Shown: positions 1 to 6,900, counted from the stretch's first letter. The stretch: 7,852 bases of DNA from Actinomycetota bacterium (GCA_013205455.1 JABMMO010000150.1:1-7852); one strand, 5' to 3'. Made by a program: numbers and translations. The notes: generated by a model from the letters alone, not told the origin.

Positions 1-573
1 GTGCGCCTCACCTTGATAGGCGAATGCACGAACTGCCGCGTTCGACTCCCATATTGAAAATGTTCCTTGTAATCCAAGTGGAGCTTCACCAATTCCAATT
101 GCTGAAATCAACCCGGTGGCAGATTTCAAACTAACCGTTACTGGTGGCACCGAACGCCAAAAAATCGGATTCTTTAACCACTTAATTCGTGCCCGGGTTA
201 GTGCCACTATTTTTCCATTCCAAGGTGGATCAAAGAGATCAGATTTAAAAGGTTCGGCTTTAGACCATTTGCCTTGAACTGAAATGTTCTTCAGCACTAC
301 TCGATAGCGCTTTAATGATTTTTGGTGCCAGCGCTTTACTAACTTTGAACTATCAAAGCTTGCTAACTCTGATTCTGGGATAGTTATAAGCAAACCCCAG
401 CGTTGGATATCTGCATCTTTCGGCGTAAACGTTTCACCTTTGCCGGTACCAAGTAATTTCCAGAATTCAATTTTCTTATTTCTATTTAATGACAATCGGT
501 CTAGTCCCATATGTAGCAGCGCCCATAGGAAATCTTTTCTAGGAATTTTCCAGAAATAAATTACGGTAATCAA
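1..573 (-). CDS. CrtA-like (spheroidene monooxygenase family) protein, 3' end beyond the window
   Basis: The minus frame is open from 573 to the left edge and gives 191 residues without a stop. It resembles the CrtA/spheroidene monooxygenase family, heme-dependent oxygenases that add keto groups to acyclic carotenoids. Visible landmarks are FWKLLGTGKGETFT (residues 37-50), LTRARI (125-130), FWRSVPPV (138-145), IGIGEAPLGLQGTFSIW (159-175) and AFAYQGEAH (183-191). No ATG starts the conserved N-terminus. The only start that keeps it is TTG at 573..571, directly after an in-frame TAA (576..574). This TTG overlaps the stop of the upstream hydrolase as TTGA, which suggests translational coupling. 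ATG at 510..508 would remove about 21 family-like residues (MITVIYFWKIPRKDF...), so I prefer TTG. The C-terminus is missing because the window ends. The family call comes from recalled motifs; the true substrate is unknown. Confidence 0.75.
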   Translation of the reverse strand, partial: MITVIYFWKIPRKDFLWALLHMGLDRLSLNRNKKIEFWKLLGTGKGETFTPKDADIQRWGLLITIPESELASFDSSKLVKRWHQKSLKRYRVVLKNISVQGKWSKAEPFKSDLFDPPWNGKIVALTRARIKWLKNPIFWRSVPPVTVSLKSATGLISAIGIGEAPLGLQGTFSIWESNAAVRAFAYQGEAH

Positions 574-1352
574 TTACTTATACCAATCAAGTTATTAATT
601 TCTATAAGAACTTCTTCAGGGTGGTCCCACATTGGAGCGTGACCACATTCTGAAAAAATAATCCACTTAGCATGGGCTGGCGCAAGCGAACGTTCCTGAC
701 AACTTTGGGCGGGCAGTGAATTGTCGGCATCGCCGAAAATAATTGTGATGGGAACTGTTGTAGGAATTTTTCCATTAAATCTTTTCTTTAACATGGCATC
801 CCATGCTGGGTAGTAACCTGCCGCATCAGCCATGGCGCGGGTTGCATCTAAACAAGTTTGGTGGCTAAAATTTTGCCATAGCGGGCTCACGCTTTCGAAT
901 CCTAATTTCCGAAGTGATTCAAAATGAACCGTAAATGGCGCGATCGGATTTACTAATCTTGATAGCACTCGAGTTCGTGCACTTGTGCGAGATGTAAATG
1001 GTGTTAACCATAAGCCCGCTGGGGCAACACCTAGTAGAGATTTAATTCGTTCCGGCTTTAGGGCAGCCATTTCAAGTGCAATCCAGCCACCTAAAGAATT
1101 CCCAACAACATGAAATTTATCTATCCCTAATTCGTCCATATTACGAAAAACAAGTTCTGCTAAAGATTTTGGATCCATCGGTTGCGCGAAATTCATGGGA
1201 GATTTTCCGTGTCCGGGCAGATCAACTGTAATTGCTAGGTTTGTTTTTCTAAGTGCCGGAATAATTAGTTTCCACGCCGTTGCTGCCGATCCCATTCCGT
1301 GAATCAATAAAACGGGTTCGCCACTTCCGAATTGCTCAGAAACTAGTTTCAT
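570..1352 (-). CDS. alpha/beta-hydrolase fold protein
   Basis: A 260-residue protein of the alpha/beta-hydrolase superfamily, probably cytoplasmic, with no signal peptide. The oxyanion-hole segment is LLIHGMGSAATAW (15-27). The nucleophile elbow is GNSLGG with Ser86. The acid is in FGDADN (Asp208 or Asp210) and the histidine is in CGHAP (His238), so the triad is complete. Residues 115-200 form the variable cap region that usually sets substrate choice; I cannot name the substrate. An upstream in-frame start at 1388 would add 12 poorly conserved residues. I chose ATG at 1352 because it overlaps the preceding TGA as TGATG, a typical coupled junction, and has a GGGG stretch just upstream. The downstream CrtA-like gene overlaps its stop, so it may act in lipid, ester or carotenoid chemistry, but that is inference. 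Confidence 0.9.
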   Translation of the reverse strand: MKLVSEQFGSGEPVLLIHGMGSAATAWKLIIPALRKTNLAITVDLPGHGKSPMNFAQPMDPKSLAELVFRNMDELGIDKFHVVGNSLGGWIALEMAALKPERIKSLLGVAPAGLWLTPFTSRTSARTRVLSRLVNPIAPFTVHFESLRKLGFESVSPLWQNFSHQTCLDATRAMADAAGYYPAWDAMLKKRFNGKIPTTVPITIIFGDADNSLPAQSCQERSLAPAHAKWIIFSECGHAPMWDHPEEVLIEINNLIGISN

Positions 1353-1852
1353 CAATCCCCAACAACCATTGGCTTTGCATTTGTACATTTAATTAGTTCG
1401 CTAAATGAAGTCGGATAAACCGCATGCGGATGTCCCGCAGCCGCCCAAACTACTTCGTAATCGTTTAGCGCTTGATCGATAAGTGTTATTTCGGGTTTTG
1501 ATGCCCAACCCAACGGACTCACACCGCCGATCGCAAACCCGCTCCATTTTCTTACGAAATCTGCATCAGCTCTTATTAATTTTTCGATTCCTAAGTTTTT
1601 TGCGACAAGCGCAGTATCTACCCGATGTCGGCCAGAGGTAATTACTAATAACGCTTTAGGTTCCAGATCATCAGGTATTCCAAAAACAATTGATGAGGCA
1701 ATTTGACCCACTTCGATACCTAGACCCGCGGCTGCTTCTAGCGCGGTACGCGCACTATCGGATAGCGCGGTGATTTCGCCCGCAACGCCATGAGATCTTA
1801 GCTCGGCACGAACTCTAATAACTGCGGCGTGTTGGAGAATTGCTTCGCTCAT
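1352..1852 (-). CDS. YbaK/EbsC-family aminoacyl-tRNA deacylase-like protein
   Basis: A 166-residue single-domain protein of the YbaK/EbsC (ProX, Cys-tRNA(Pro) deacylase) superfamily, whose members hydrolyse mischarged tRNAs in trans. Family landmarks are IASSIVFG (51-58), LLVITSGRHRVDT (68-80), RADADFVRKWSGFAIGGVSPLG (94-115) and WAAAGHPHAVY (137-147). The GFAIGG and AAGHPH motifs fit the substrate pocket. The lysine that characterised ProX/YbaK enzymes carry in the strand equivalent to IASSIVF is not seen; serines stand there. The tRNA specificity, or even deacylase activity, is therefore uncertain. ATG at 1852 is taken as the start because family members begin near it. An in-frame TTG at 1858 would add only two residues, and neither start has a clear Shine-Dalgarno sequence. 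The gene begins 27 nt after arsC and its stop overlaps the hydrolase start by 1 nt, so it appears to be part of the same operon. Confidence 0.88.
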   Translation of the reverse strand: MSEAILQHAAVIRVRAELRSHGVAGEITALSDSARTALEAAAGLGIEVGQIASSIVFGIPDDLEPKALLVITSGRHRVDTALVAKNLGIEKLIRADADFVRKWSGFAIGGVSPLGWASKPEITLIDQALNDYEVVWAAAGHPHAVYPTSFSELIKCTNAKPMVVGD

Positions 1853-1879
1853 TTTCAAAGGTTACATGTTGCCGTTGAA

Positions 1880-2275
1880 TTACTTAAGTTCTGCGATTAG
1901 CCCTTCAATCCGAGTTTTAATCTCATCGCGAATTGGGCGAATAGATGCGACCCCTTGACCCGCAGGATCTTCTAGTTTCCAATCCAAATATCGCTTACCG
2001 GGGAAGTATGGACATGCATCGCCACAACCCATTGTGATTACCACATCTGATTCTTGAACTGCTGAGGTAATTAGCACTTTAGGGACTTCGTGGCTGATAT
2101 CAATTCCCAATTCGAGCATTGCTGCTACAACAGAAGGGTTAATGGAATCGGCTGGTGCTGATCCAGCCGATCTCACTTCAACGCTATCGCCAGCTAAGTG
2201 GGTTAAGAAAGCCGCGGCCATTTGCGAGCGACCAGCATTATGCACGCAGACAAATAACACACTTGGCTTTTTCAT
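1880..2275 (-). CDS. arsC: Arsenate reductase, LMW protein tyrosine phosphatase type
   Basis: A 131-residue cytoplasmic ArsC of the low-molecular-weight phosphatase fold, which reduces arsenate to arsenite. The P-loop CX5RS is CVHNAGRS with nucleophile Cys10 and Arg16. The SAGSAP segment (37-42) and the general-acid loop LEDPAG (Asp103) are present. Two further cysteines lie in MGCGDACPYFPGKRY at positions 84 and 88. Thioredoxin-coupled enzymes such as S. aureus ArsC use a redox pair (Cys82/Cys89), while mycothiol-dependent corynebacterial ArsC lacks it. Here the pair is present but two residues closer, so the reductant cannot be decided from sequence alone. The gene follows the MIP channel with a 4-nt gap and has only a weak AAAGAA-like site before its ATG, suggesting translational coupling. 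Linkage to an AqpS-like channel supports the arsenic role over protein tyrosine phosphatase activity. Confidence 0.93.
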   Translation of the reverse strand: MKKPSVLFVCVHNAGRSQMAAAFLTHLAGDSVEVRSAGSAPADSINPSVVAAMLELGIDISHEVPKVLITSAVQESDVVITMGCGDACPYFPGKRYLDWKLEDPAGQGVASIRPIRDEIKTRIEGLIAELK

Positions 2276-2279
2276 GGAT

Positions 2280-2933
2280 TTATTTCTTTGATTTTGTAAT
2301 TACGTTAAAGAGTACGACGCCAACGCCTGCGCCAATTATTTGCGCAGCGATAAATGCGAGAATTGAGTTAGCTGAAATTCCAGCAGGTGAAGTTGTGAAA
2401 ACTCGACCGATAGTGACCGCCGGATTGGCAAATGTTGAGGATGCAGTAAAGAAGTAAGCCGCGAAAATCCACAGCGGTACTAACTTTGCCACAGTTTTTG
2501 CGCTATCGCCGAATGCCATTACCACCCAAACTAGACCAGCAGTTGCGATGATTTCGCTTAGGAATAATTTAGAACCAAGGCGATCAACTGTAGATGCGGC
2601 AAGGTTTGGATCAGAGAACATTGCGTTAGCAAGGAATGCGCCAAAGATTGCGCCAAGAATTTGAGTTGCGATGTAATTAAGGGCATCGAGCGGTTTGATT
2701 GCTCTTCGGATGAGAAAGCCAATGGTTACTGCAGGGTTGAAATGCGAACCACTCGCTTCGGCACCTAATCGAATAATTACTGAGAGCATCGCAGCGGCAG
2801 CAGCGCCATTTACAAATAGCTGCATTAATGGTGAATCTGGCGCAAGGTTCTTTGCCATAAATCCGGTGCCTATGATGGTTGCGGCTAATAGAGCAGTTCC
2901 AACAAATTCCGAGGCGAACTTCTGTGGTTTCAT
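2280..2933 (-). CDS. AqpS-like MIP/aquaporin family channel, probable arsenite channel
   Basis: A 217-residue integral membrane protein of the major intrinsic protein family with about six membrane segments (roughly 8-26, 38-56, 84-104, 124-141, 150-167 and 190-210). The two half-helix signatures are SGSHFNPAVT (61-70, NPA at 66-68) and SSTFANPAVTIGR (165-177, NPA at 170-172). In classical aquaporins an arginine directly follows the second NPA as part of the aromatic/arginine filter. Here that position is Val173, a change also remembered from AqpS-type channels next to arsC. In Sinorhizobium meliloti AqpS lets arsenite made by ArsC leave the cell down its gradient, and the adjacent arsC here fits that model. 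No ArsB or Acr3 pump is in the window. It is the first gene of the five-gene run. Its ATG has the clearest Shine-Dalgarno (GGAG, 5 nt away) among the junctions examined. A glyceroporin or water role is the alternative. Confidence 0.92.
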   Translation of the reverse strand: MKPQKFASEFVGTALLAATIIGTGFMAKNLAPDSPLMQLFVNGAAAAAMLSVIIRLGAEASGSHFNPAVTIGFLIRRAIKPLDALNYIATQILGAIFGAFLANAMFSDPNLAASTVDRLGSKLFLSEIIATAGLVWVVMAFGDSAKTVAKLVPLWIFAAYFFTASSTFANPAVTIGRVFTTSPAGISANSILAFIAAQIIGAGVGVVLFNVITKSKK

Positions 2934-2938
2934 TTAAT

Positions 2939-2942
2939 CTCC
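2939..2942 (-). promoter_or_regulatory. Shine-Dalgarno site of the MIP channel gene
   Basis: GGAG read on the minus strand, 5 nt before the ATG at 2933. It fixes the start of the channel gene. It stands out because most other starts here (arsC, the CrtA-like gene, the polymerases) have weak or no such site and seem to rely on coupling. Confidence 0.7.
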
Positions 2943-3023
2943 AATTCGAGTGGTGCTATTACTTGAAGGGTAGCAATCGATTAGTTGGAATCCCTTGATT
3001 TGAACTTGAACGTTTGGTTAATA

Positions 3024-3056
3024 AAAAACCCCTCATAACGAGCATGAGGGGTTTTT
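3024..3056 (-). terminator. Intrinsic terminator, hairpin with A/T-tracts on both sides
   Basis: An inverted repeat pairs 3024-3036 (AAAAACCCCTCAT) with 3044-3056 (ATGAGGGGTTTTT), a perfect 13-bp stem around a 7-nt loop (3037-3043). Read on the minus strand it begins 12 nt after the DoxX-like stop codon and ends in a run of six T (3028..3023), so it should end that transcript and insulate the channel-arsC operon. The T-tract at 3052-3056 also makes it potentially active on the plus strand. Confidence 0.92.
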
Positions 3057-3068
3057 GTGAAGTGATGT

Positions 3069-3483
3069 TTATAGCGAGAAGAATGCTCCAGTTATGGAAG
3101 CACCGATATCAGCACCTGATCCAACTAGAACGAAGATAATTAGCGCTGCGCCAGCTAATGCGAGGTTTTTAAAGAATGAAATTGTTTCCGTCTGCTTTGC
3201 AGTTGCATCGTCAATTGTCCAGAAGTTATGCATCATGAATGCGCTAACAAGGCAGAAGATAGCGATTAGAAGTGCACCAAGGTCTGCGTAGATTCCGAGC
3301 GCAACATAAAGTCCGCCGACCAGGATCATTAGCCCAGTTAGTGGAACAGCAATCTTTGCAGCAGGCACTTTCTTATATTGTGCGTAGCCAATCCATTGCA
3401 CTGCTCTTTGTGAAGTGCATGAGGCCGGAATTAATGAAGATAAGCGCGAAAAGAATGCGGCCAATAACTAGAACGATATCCAT
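3069..3483 (-). pseudogene. DoxX-family membrane protein gene split by a 1-nt frameshift
   Basis: Two minus-strand frames together encode one DoxX-family protein, small four-helix membrane proteins sometimes linked to redox or oxidative-stress functions. Frame one starts at ATG 3483 and reads MDIVLVIGRILFALIFINSG..HFTKSSAMD, the expected N-terminal helix, then hits TAA at 3375..3373 after 36 codons. The rest lies in another frame: GYAQYKKVPAAK, then helices at about 45-63 and 66-82, MHNFW, and a last helix at about 105-121, ending at 3069. Deleting one T of the TT at 3391/3390 joins them into a 137-residue protein of normal family length, with SSAMDGYAQYKKVP matching the usual AMAGYAxxKxVP pattern. 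The downstream frame stays open back to a TTG at 3464, but those residues (MAAFFSRLSSLIPASC...) do not look like the family. It could be a true mutation or a sequencing/assembly error; no classical slippery site for programmed shifting is visible. Confidence 0.8.
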
Positions 3484-3534
3484 TGATTTTCTTTACGAAG
3501 TAGGGGAGTCCGAGCGGGCTCCGAGTACTTGTGT

Positions 3535-3562
3535 ATGGTATAGGATTTGGTTGAAATTTCAA
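3535..3562 (-). promoter_or_regulatory. Candidate promoter of the DoxX-like gene
   Basis: On the minus strand TTGAAA (3562..3557) is followed after 16 nt by TACCAT (3540..3535), a reasonable -35/-10 pair giving a leader of roughly 45 nt before the ATG at 3483. The -35 hexamer is half of a perfect 12-bp palindrome TTGAAATTTCAA (3551-3562), which could be an operator or chance. No experiment supports it; the spacing and hexamers are the only evidence. Confidence 0.4.
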
Positions 3563-3599
3563 TTACTTTCTAGCCGAGTCGCGCTTAGGTTTTAACTAC

Positions 3600-3628
3600 T
3601 TGCCGCTGTCAGAGGCGTTCGCTAGAGT
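3600..3628 (+). promoter_or_regulatory. Promoter of the SOS translesion operon
   Basis: TTGCCG (3600-3605) and TAGAGT (3623-3628, matching the actinobacterial TANNNT -10 rule) are separated by 17 nt. Transcription would be expected about 6-9 nt after the -10, around 3634-3637, which coincides with the ATG at 3637. The mRNA would then be leaderless or nearly so, a common arrangement in actinobacteria, which fits the lack of a Shine-Dalgarno sequence. The -10 end abuts the LexA box, so bound LexA would block polymerase. Confidence 0.6.
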
Positions 3629-3645
3629 TCGAACAAATGTTCGAA
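3628..3645 (+). promoter_or_regulatory. LexA-binding SOS box
   Basis: TTCGAACAAATGTTCGAA is an interrupted palindrome with perfect 7-bp arms and a 4-bp spacer. It matches the Gram-positive/actinobacterial LexA consensus (GAAC-N4-GTTC, mycobacterial TCGAAC-N4-GTTCGA). It starts at the last base of the -10 hexamer and contains the ATG at 3637-3639, so the operator runs into the first codons of the operon. The downstream genes are translesion polymerase genes, classic LexA targets, which makes chance occurrence unlikely. Confidence 0.9.
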
Positions 3646-3954
3646 AACGCCCTCAACCCAGAAATCGGCCCAGAAATCGTTTTATACGATGGGGAGCCGA
3701 TCGAATTTACCTATCGTGGCCACAGGTTTCGAATTCATGCCGTGCTCTCTAGTTGGCGCGAAGCTGGCGGTTGGTGGAACCGAGCTAGCGATGGAAATTA
3801 CCGACCTGATGATGGTTCGCGTGCGATCTGGCGAGTAGAGGCGGCTCCGATTGGGGCGCTCGCTACCTTTGAAATCGAACGTGATGAAGTTAGTGAAAAA
3901 ACTGGCGAGCTCCGTTGGCGAATTCGACCAAGCTCGCGCGCTACCCGCAACTAA
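3637..3954 (+). CDS. DUF6504-like small protein, first gene of the SOS operon
   Basis: A 105-residue soluble protein without signal peptide or membrane segment. It resembles the uncharacterised actinobacterial DUF6504 family as I remember it. Visible pieces are GEPIEFTYRGHRFRIHAVLSSW (19-40), an aromatic/acidic stretch EAGGWW (42-47), IWRVEAA (64-70) and a closing beta-rich TFEIER...LRWRI (77-97). The pattern of short strands with many Trp and Arg suggests a small beta-barrel or a protein/nucleic-acid binding module, by inference. The biochemical role is unknown. It sits directly under the LexA box and 6 nt before the ImuC-type polymerase gene, so it should be co-induced by DNA damage and may be an accessory factor of the polymerases. 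The ATG at 3637 lies at the predicted transcription start, so translation is probably leaderless. Confidence 0.85.
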   Translation: MFENALNPEIGPEIVLYDGEPIEFTYRGHRFRIHAVLSSWREAGGWWNRASDGNYRPDDGSRAIWRVEAAPIGALATFEIERDEVSEKTGELRWRIRPSSRATRN

Positions 3955-3960
3955 ATATTT

Positions 3961-6900
3961 ATGTTTACCCATCTTCACGTGGCTAGCGGCTATTCATTTA
4001 AATACGGTACTCACTTACCGGATGCAATTGTGGAGCGAGCTGCGCAATTTGAGATGAAGTCATTAGCGCTTACCGATCGCGATGGCTTAGCTGGCGCAAT
4101 TAGATTTGTAGAGAGTTGTCAGAAGTACAACGTTAGCCCAATTCTGGGTGTTGATTTAAATTACAAAGTTGAAAACTCGCTATCACGGATAACTTTAATC
4201 GCAACATCTGGTGGTGGTTGGTCATCGCTAATTCGATTAGTAACCGCAATAAATACTTTCGATTCAGATAAGCCAGTGCTTACTTTAGATTTGCTAGAGA
4301 AATTTTCAATTTATGCCAAGGATGTACTTGCTTTGCATGGAAGCGATTCTGCAATTTCGCAAGCTTTAATCCGAAGAAATCATAAAAAGGCGCTAGCGCT
4401 TTTTAGCTCTGGAATTGAGCTTTTTGCAGATCAAGCTATCGAATGTGTTTCGCACTTAGTTGCTGGCGATGGCCCTTACTCCACAACTCATGCTGGCCGA
4501 ATGTTAGGTTTTGCTCGAGACCACGATCTACCCGCGGTTATAAGCAATGCCACTCGGATGTTAGAGCGAAGCGATGGACCGTTAGCCGATATTTTAGATT
4601 GTGCCCGCAATTTAACACCGCTTCATGAAAGTAATGTAGAGCGAAAAAATGGTGAAGGTTTTCTTAAAAGCGAGAAAGATATGATTGCTATCGCAGATTT
4701 AATTTCAAGGGCAGCTGGCGAACGTAATTCCCGCCATTTACTTAGAGAAACCGCGGCTTGGGCAGAGCGTTCAATACTTTCGCCAACGCTAGATATCGGG
4801 CTAGGTGCAATTCATTTACCTGAGCATCATGTTGTCGGCGCAAAAGATGAAGTAGATATGGCAAAACAATTTCGAGAGCGATGTCTTTCTGGCTTGAATT
4901 GGCGATATGGCACATCTTCGTTATTAAAAAAAGCGGAGGCGCGACTTGAAGATGAGTTAACTACCGTTCGCACTCTTGGCTACGAGTCATACTTTCTAAC
5001 CGTTGCTGACATTACCGATACTGCTAGAGCAAGTGGAATTAGAGTTGCGGCGCGAGGAAGCGGTGCGGGTTCATTAATTTGTCATGTACTTGGAATTTCT
5101 GGCGTGGAGCCAATTACACATGGCTTGTTAATGGAGCGATTCTGTTCACCACTTCGCCGAGCTTTGCCAGATATTGATATCGATGTCGAATCTGCTCGCC
5201 GGTTAGAAATCTACAATCAAGTCTTTAAAAAATATGGTGATCCAAATTGGCGCAAACCCAGAAACAGTTCAAGGTGTGCCACCGTTGCGATGGTTGATAC
5301 TTATAGAGCACGCCATGCAATTCGTGATACTGGTGCAGCTCTTGGTTTACCACCGATGGAGATAGATTTAATTGCGAAATCAATCCCGCATGTGCGAGCA
5401 AGGAATATTTCGCAAGCTTTAGATAATTTGCCAGAGTTAAAGAATTTAAATTTAAATACGCCGCTATTAAAAATGGCGATCGGGTTAGCAGAACGACTTG
5501 ATGGGCTACCTCGAAATCTTTCGATGCATCCATGTGCAATTGTCTTATCCGATGGCGCTTTTTTAGATCGAGCGCCAATTCAAATAAATGCCAGTGGTTA
5601 CCCAATGGTCCAATTTGATAAAGATGATGTAGCAGCAATTGGCTTATTGAAGTTGGATGTACTTGGAGTTCGGATGCAATCTTCGCTCTCGTATGCAGTT
5701 CAGGAAATTGAACGAAGTCAGGGGATAACGGTCGATTTAGATTCGATACCGTTAGATGACCAGAAGACATTTGAATTAATTCAATCGACAAAGACGCTAG
5801 GGCTATTCCAGATTGAAAGCCCGGGGCAGCGTGAACTAATTGGAAAGTTTGCACCGGAAACTTTTACCGATTTGATTATTGATATCTCACTCTTCCGTCC
5901 CGGACCAGTAAAGAGCGACATGATCAAGCCATTCCTAAATGCGCGCCACGGTTGGAAAGCACCTCAGATATTTCACCCTGATTTGTATGAAGTTCTTCAT
6001 GAGACTGAGGGTGTGGTGGTTTTTCACGAGCAAGTTATTCGAATAATTTCTACGCTAACTGGTATTTCATTCGCCGAAGCCGATGAGAAGCGGCGCGCAC
6101 TTAGCTCTCCAGAAGGCCAGCAAGAAATTTGTGATTGGTTTTATCCCGCCGCGCTTTCGAGGGGTTACCAACTCCCAGTTGTTACTGAAATTTGGGAGGT
6201 GCTCCGCGCTTTCGCATCCTTTGGGTTTTGCAAAGCTCATGCTGCCGCTTTTGCGCTGCCGACCTATCAATCTGCTTGGCTAAAAACCCATTATCCCGCA
6301 GCTTTCTTGGCCGGAGTTTTAACCCACGACCCAGGCATGTATCCAAAGCGATTAATGATGGATGAAGTCAGGCAACTTGGAATTGGAATTGGCGCGGTCG
6401 ATGTAAATCGCTCAACTCGAAATCATAAAGTAGAGATAGTTGGAAGCACTCAATCGATTCGACTTGCGCTTCAAGATATATCGGGAATTAGTGATGGCGA
6501 AATTACTTCGATAGAAATCGGCCAACCATATTTAGATCTTGCTGATTTTGTTAGAAGATCTGGAGCTAGCCAACCAATCTGCGAAGCTTTAGTTTTAATC
6601 GGCGGGTTTGATTCGTTACATAAAGGTCTAAATCGTCGTGATCTCTTGTTGCATATAAATGATCTCTACCGCTGGTCGCGATCTACCACTCGGTTAGGTG
6701 GTGGCCAACTAACTCTAGGTTTTACACCAGAACTCGAAGCTACTGGTTTGCCGAAAATGACCACACGTGAAAAAGTTAGTTACGAGCTAGACCACCTAGG
6801 GATGGATGTGTCGCATCATGTAATTGAATTTTATGCAGACTTTCTAAATGAAATTGGTGCAGTTAGATCTAGCGAACTTTTATCCCAACGTTCTGATTCC

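Noticed and set aside
2155..2457. A plus-strand frame antisense to arsC and the channel gene
   Set aside because: It is a shadow of two confidently identified minus-strand genes.
2962..2999. Imperfect inverted repeat (TTGAAGGG ... CCCTTGAT) upstream of the channel gene
   Set aside because: The arms have two mismatches over eight bases and a long spacer, too weak to call an operator.
3504..3530. GC-rich CCGAG repeats and a possible small hairpin in the DoxX-like leader
   Set aside because: The stem is only about 4 bp and there is no riboswitch-like core or T-tract.
3272..3595. A 107-codon plus frame over the DoxX-like gene and the intergenic region
   Set aside because: It runs antisense to conserved DoxX sequence, has no ribosome site, and gives no family-like protein.
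5225..5854. A 209-codon open frame on the minus strand inside imuC
   Set aside because: It is antisense to the palm region of imuC, has no recognisable domain, and is explained by codon bias of the real gene on the other strand.
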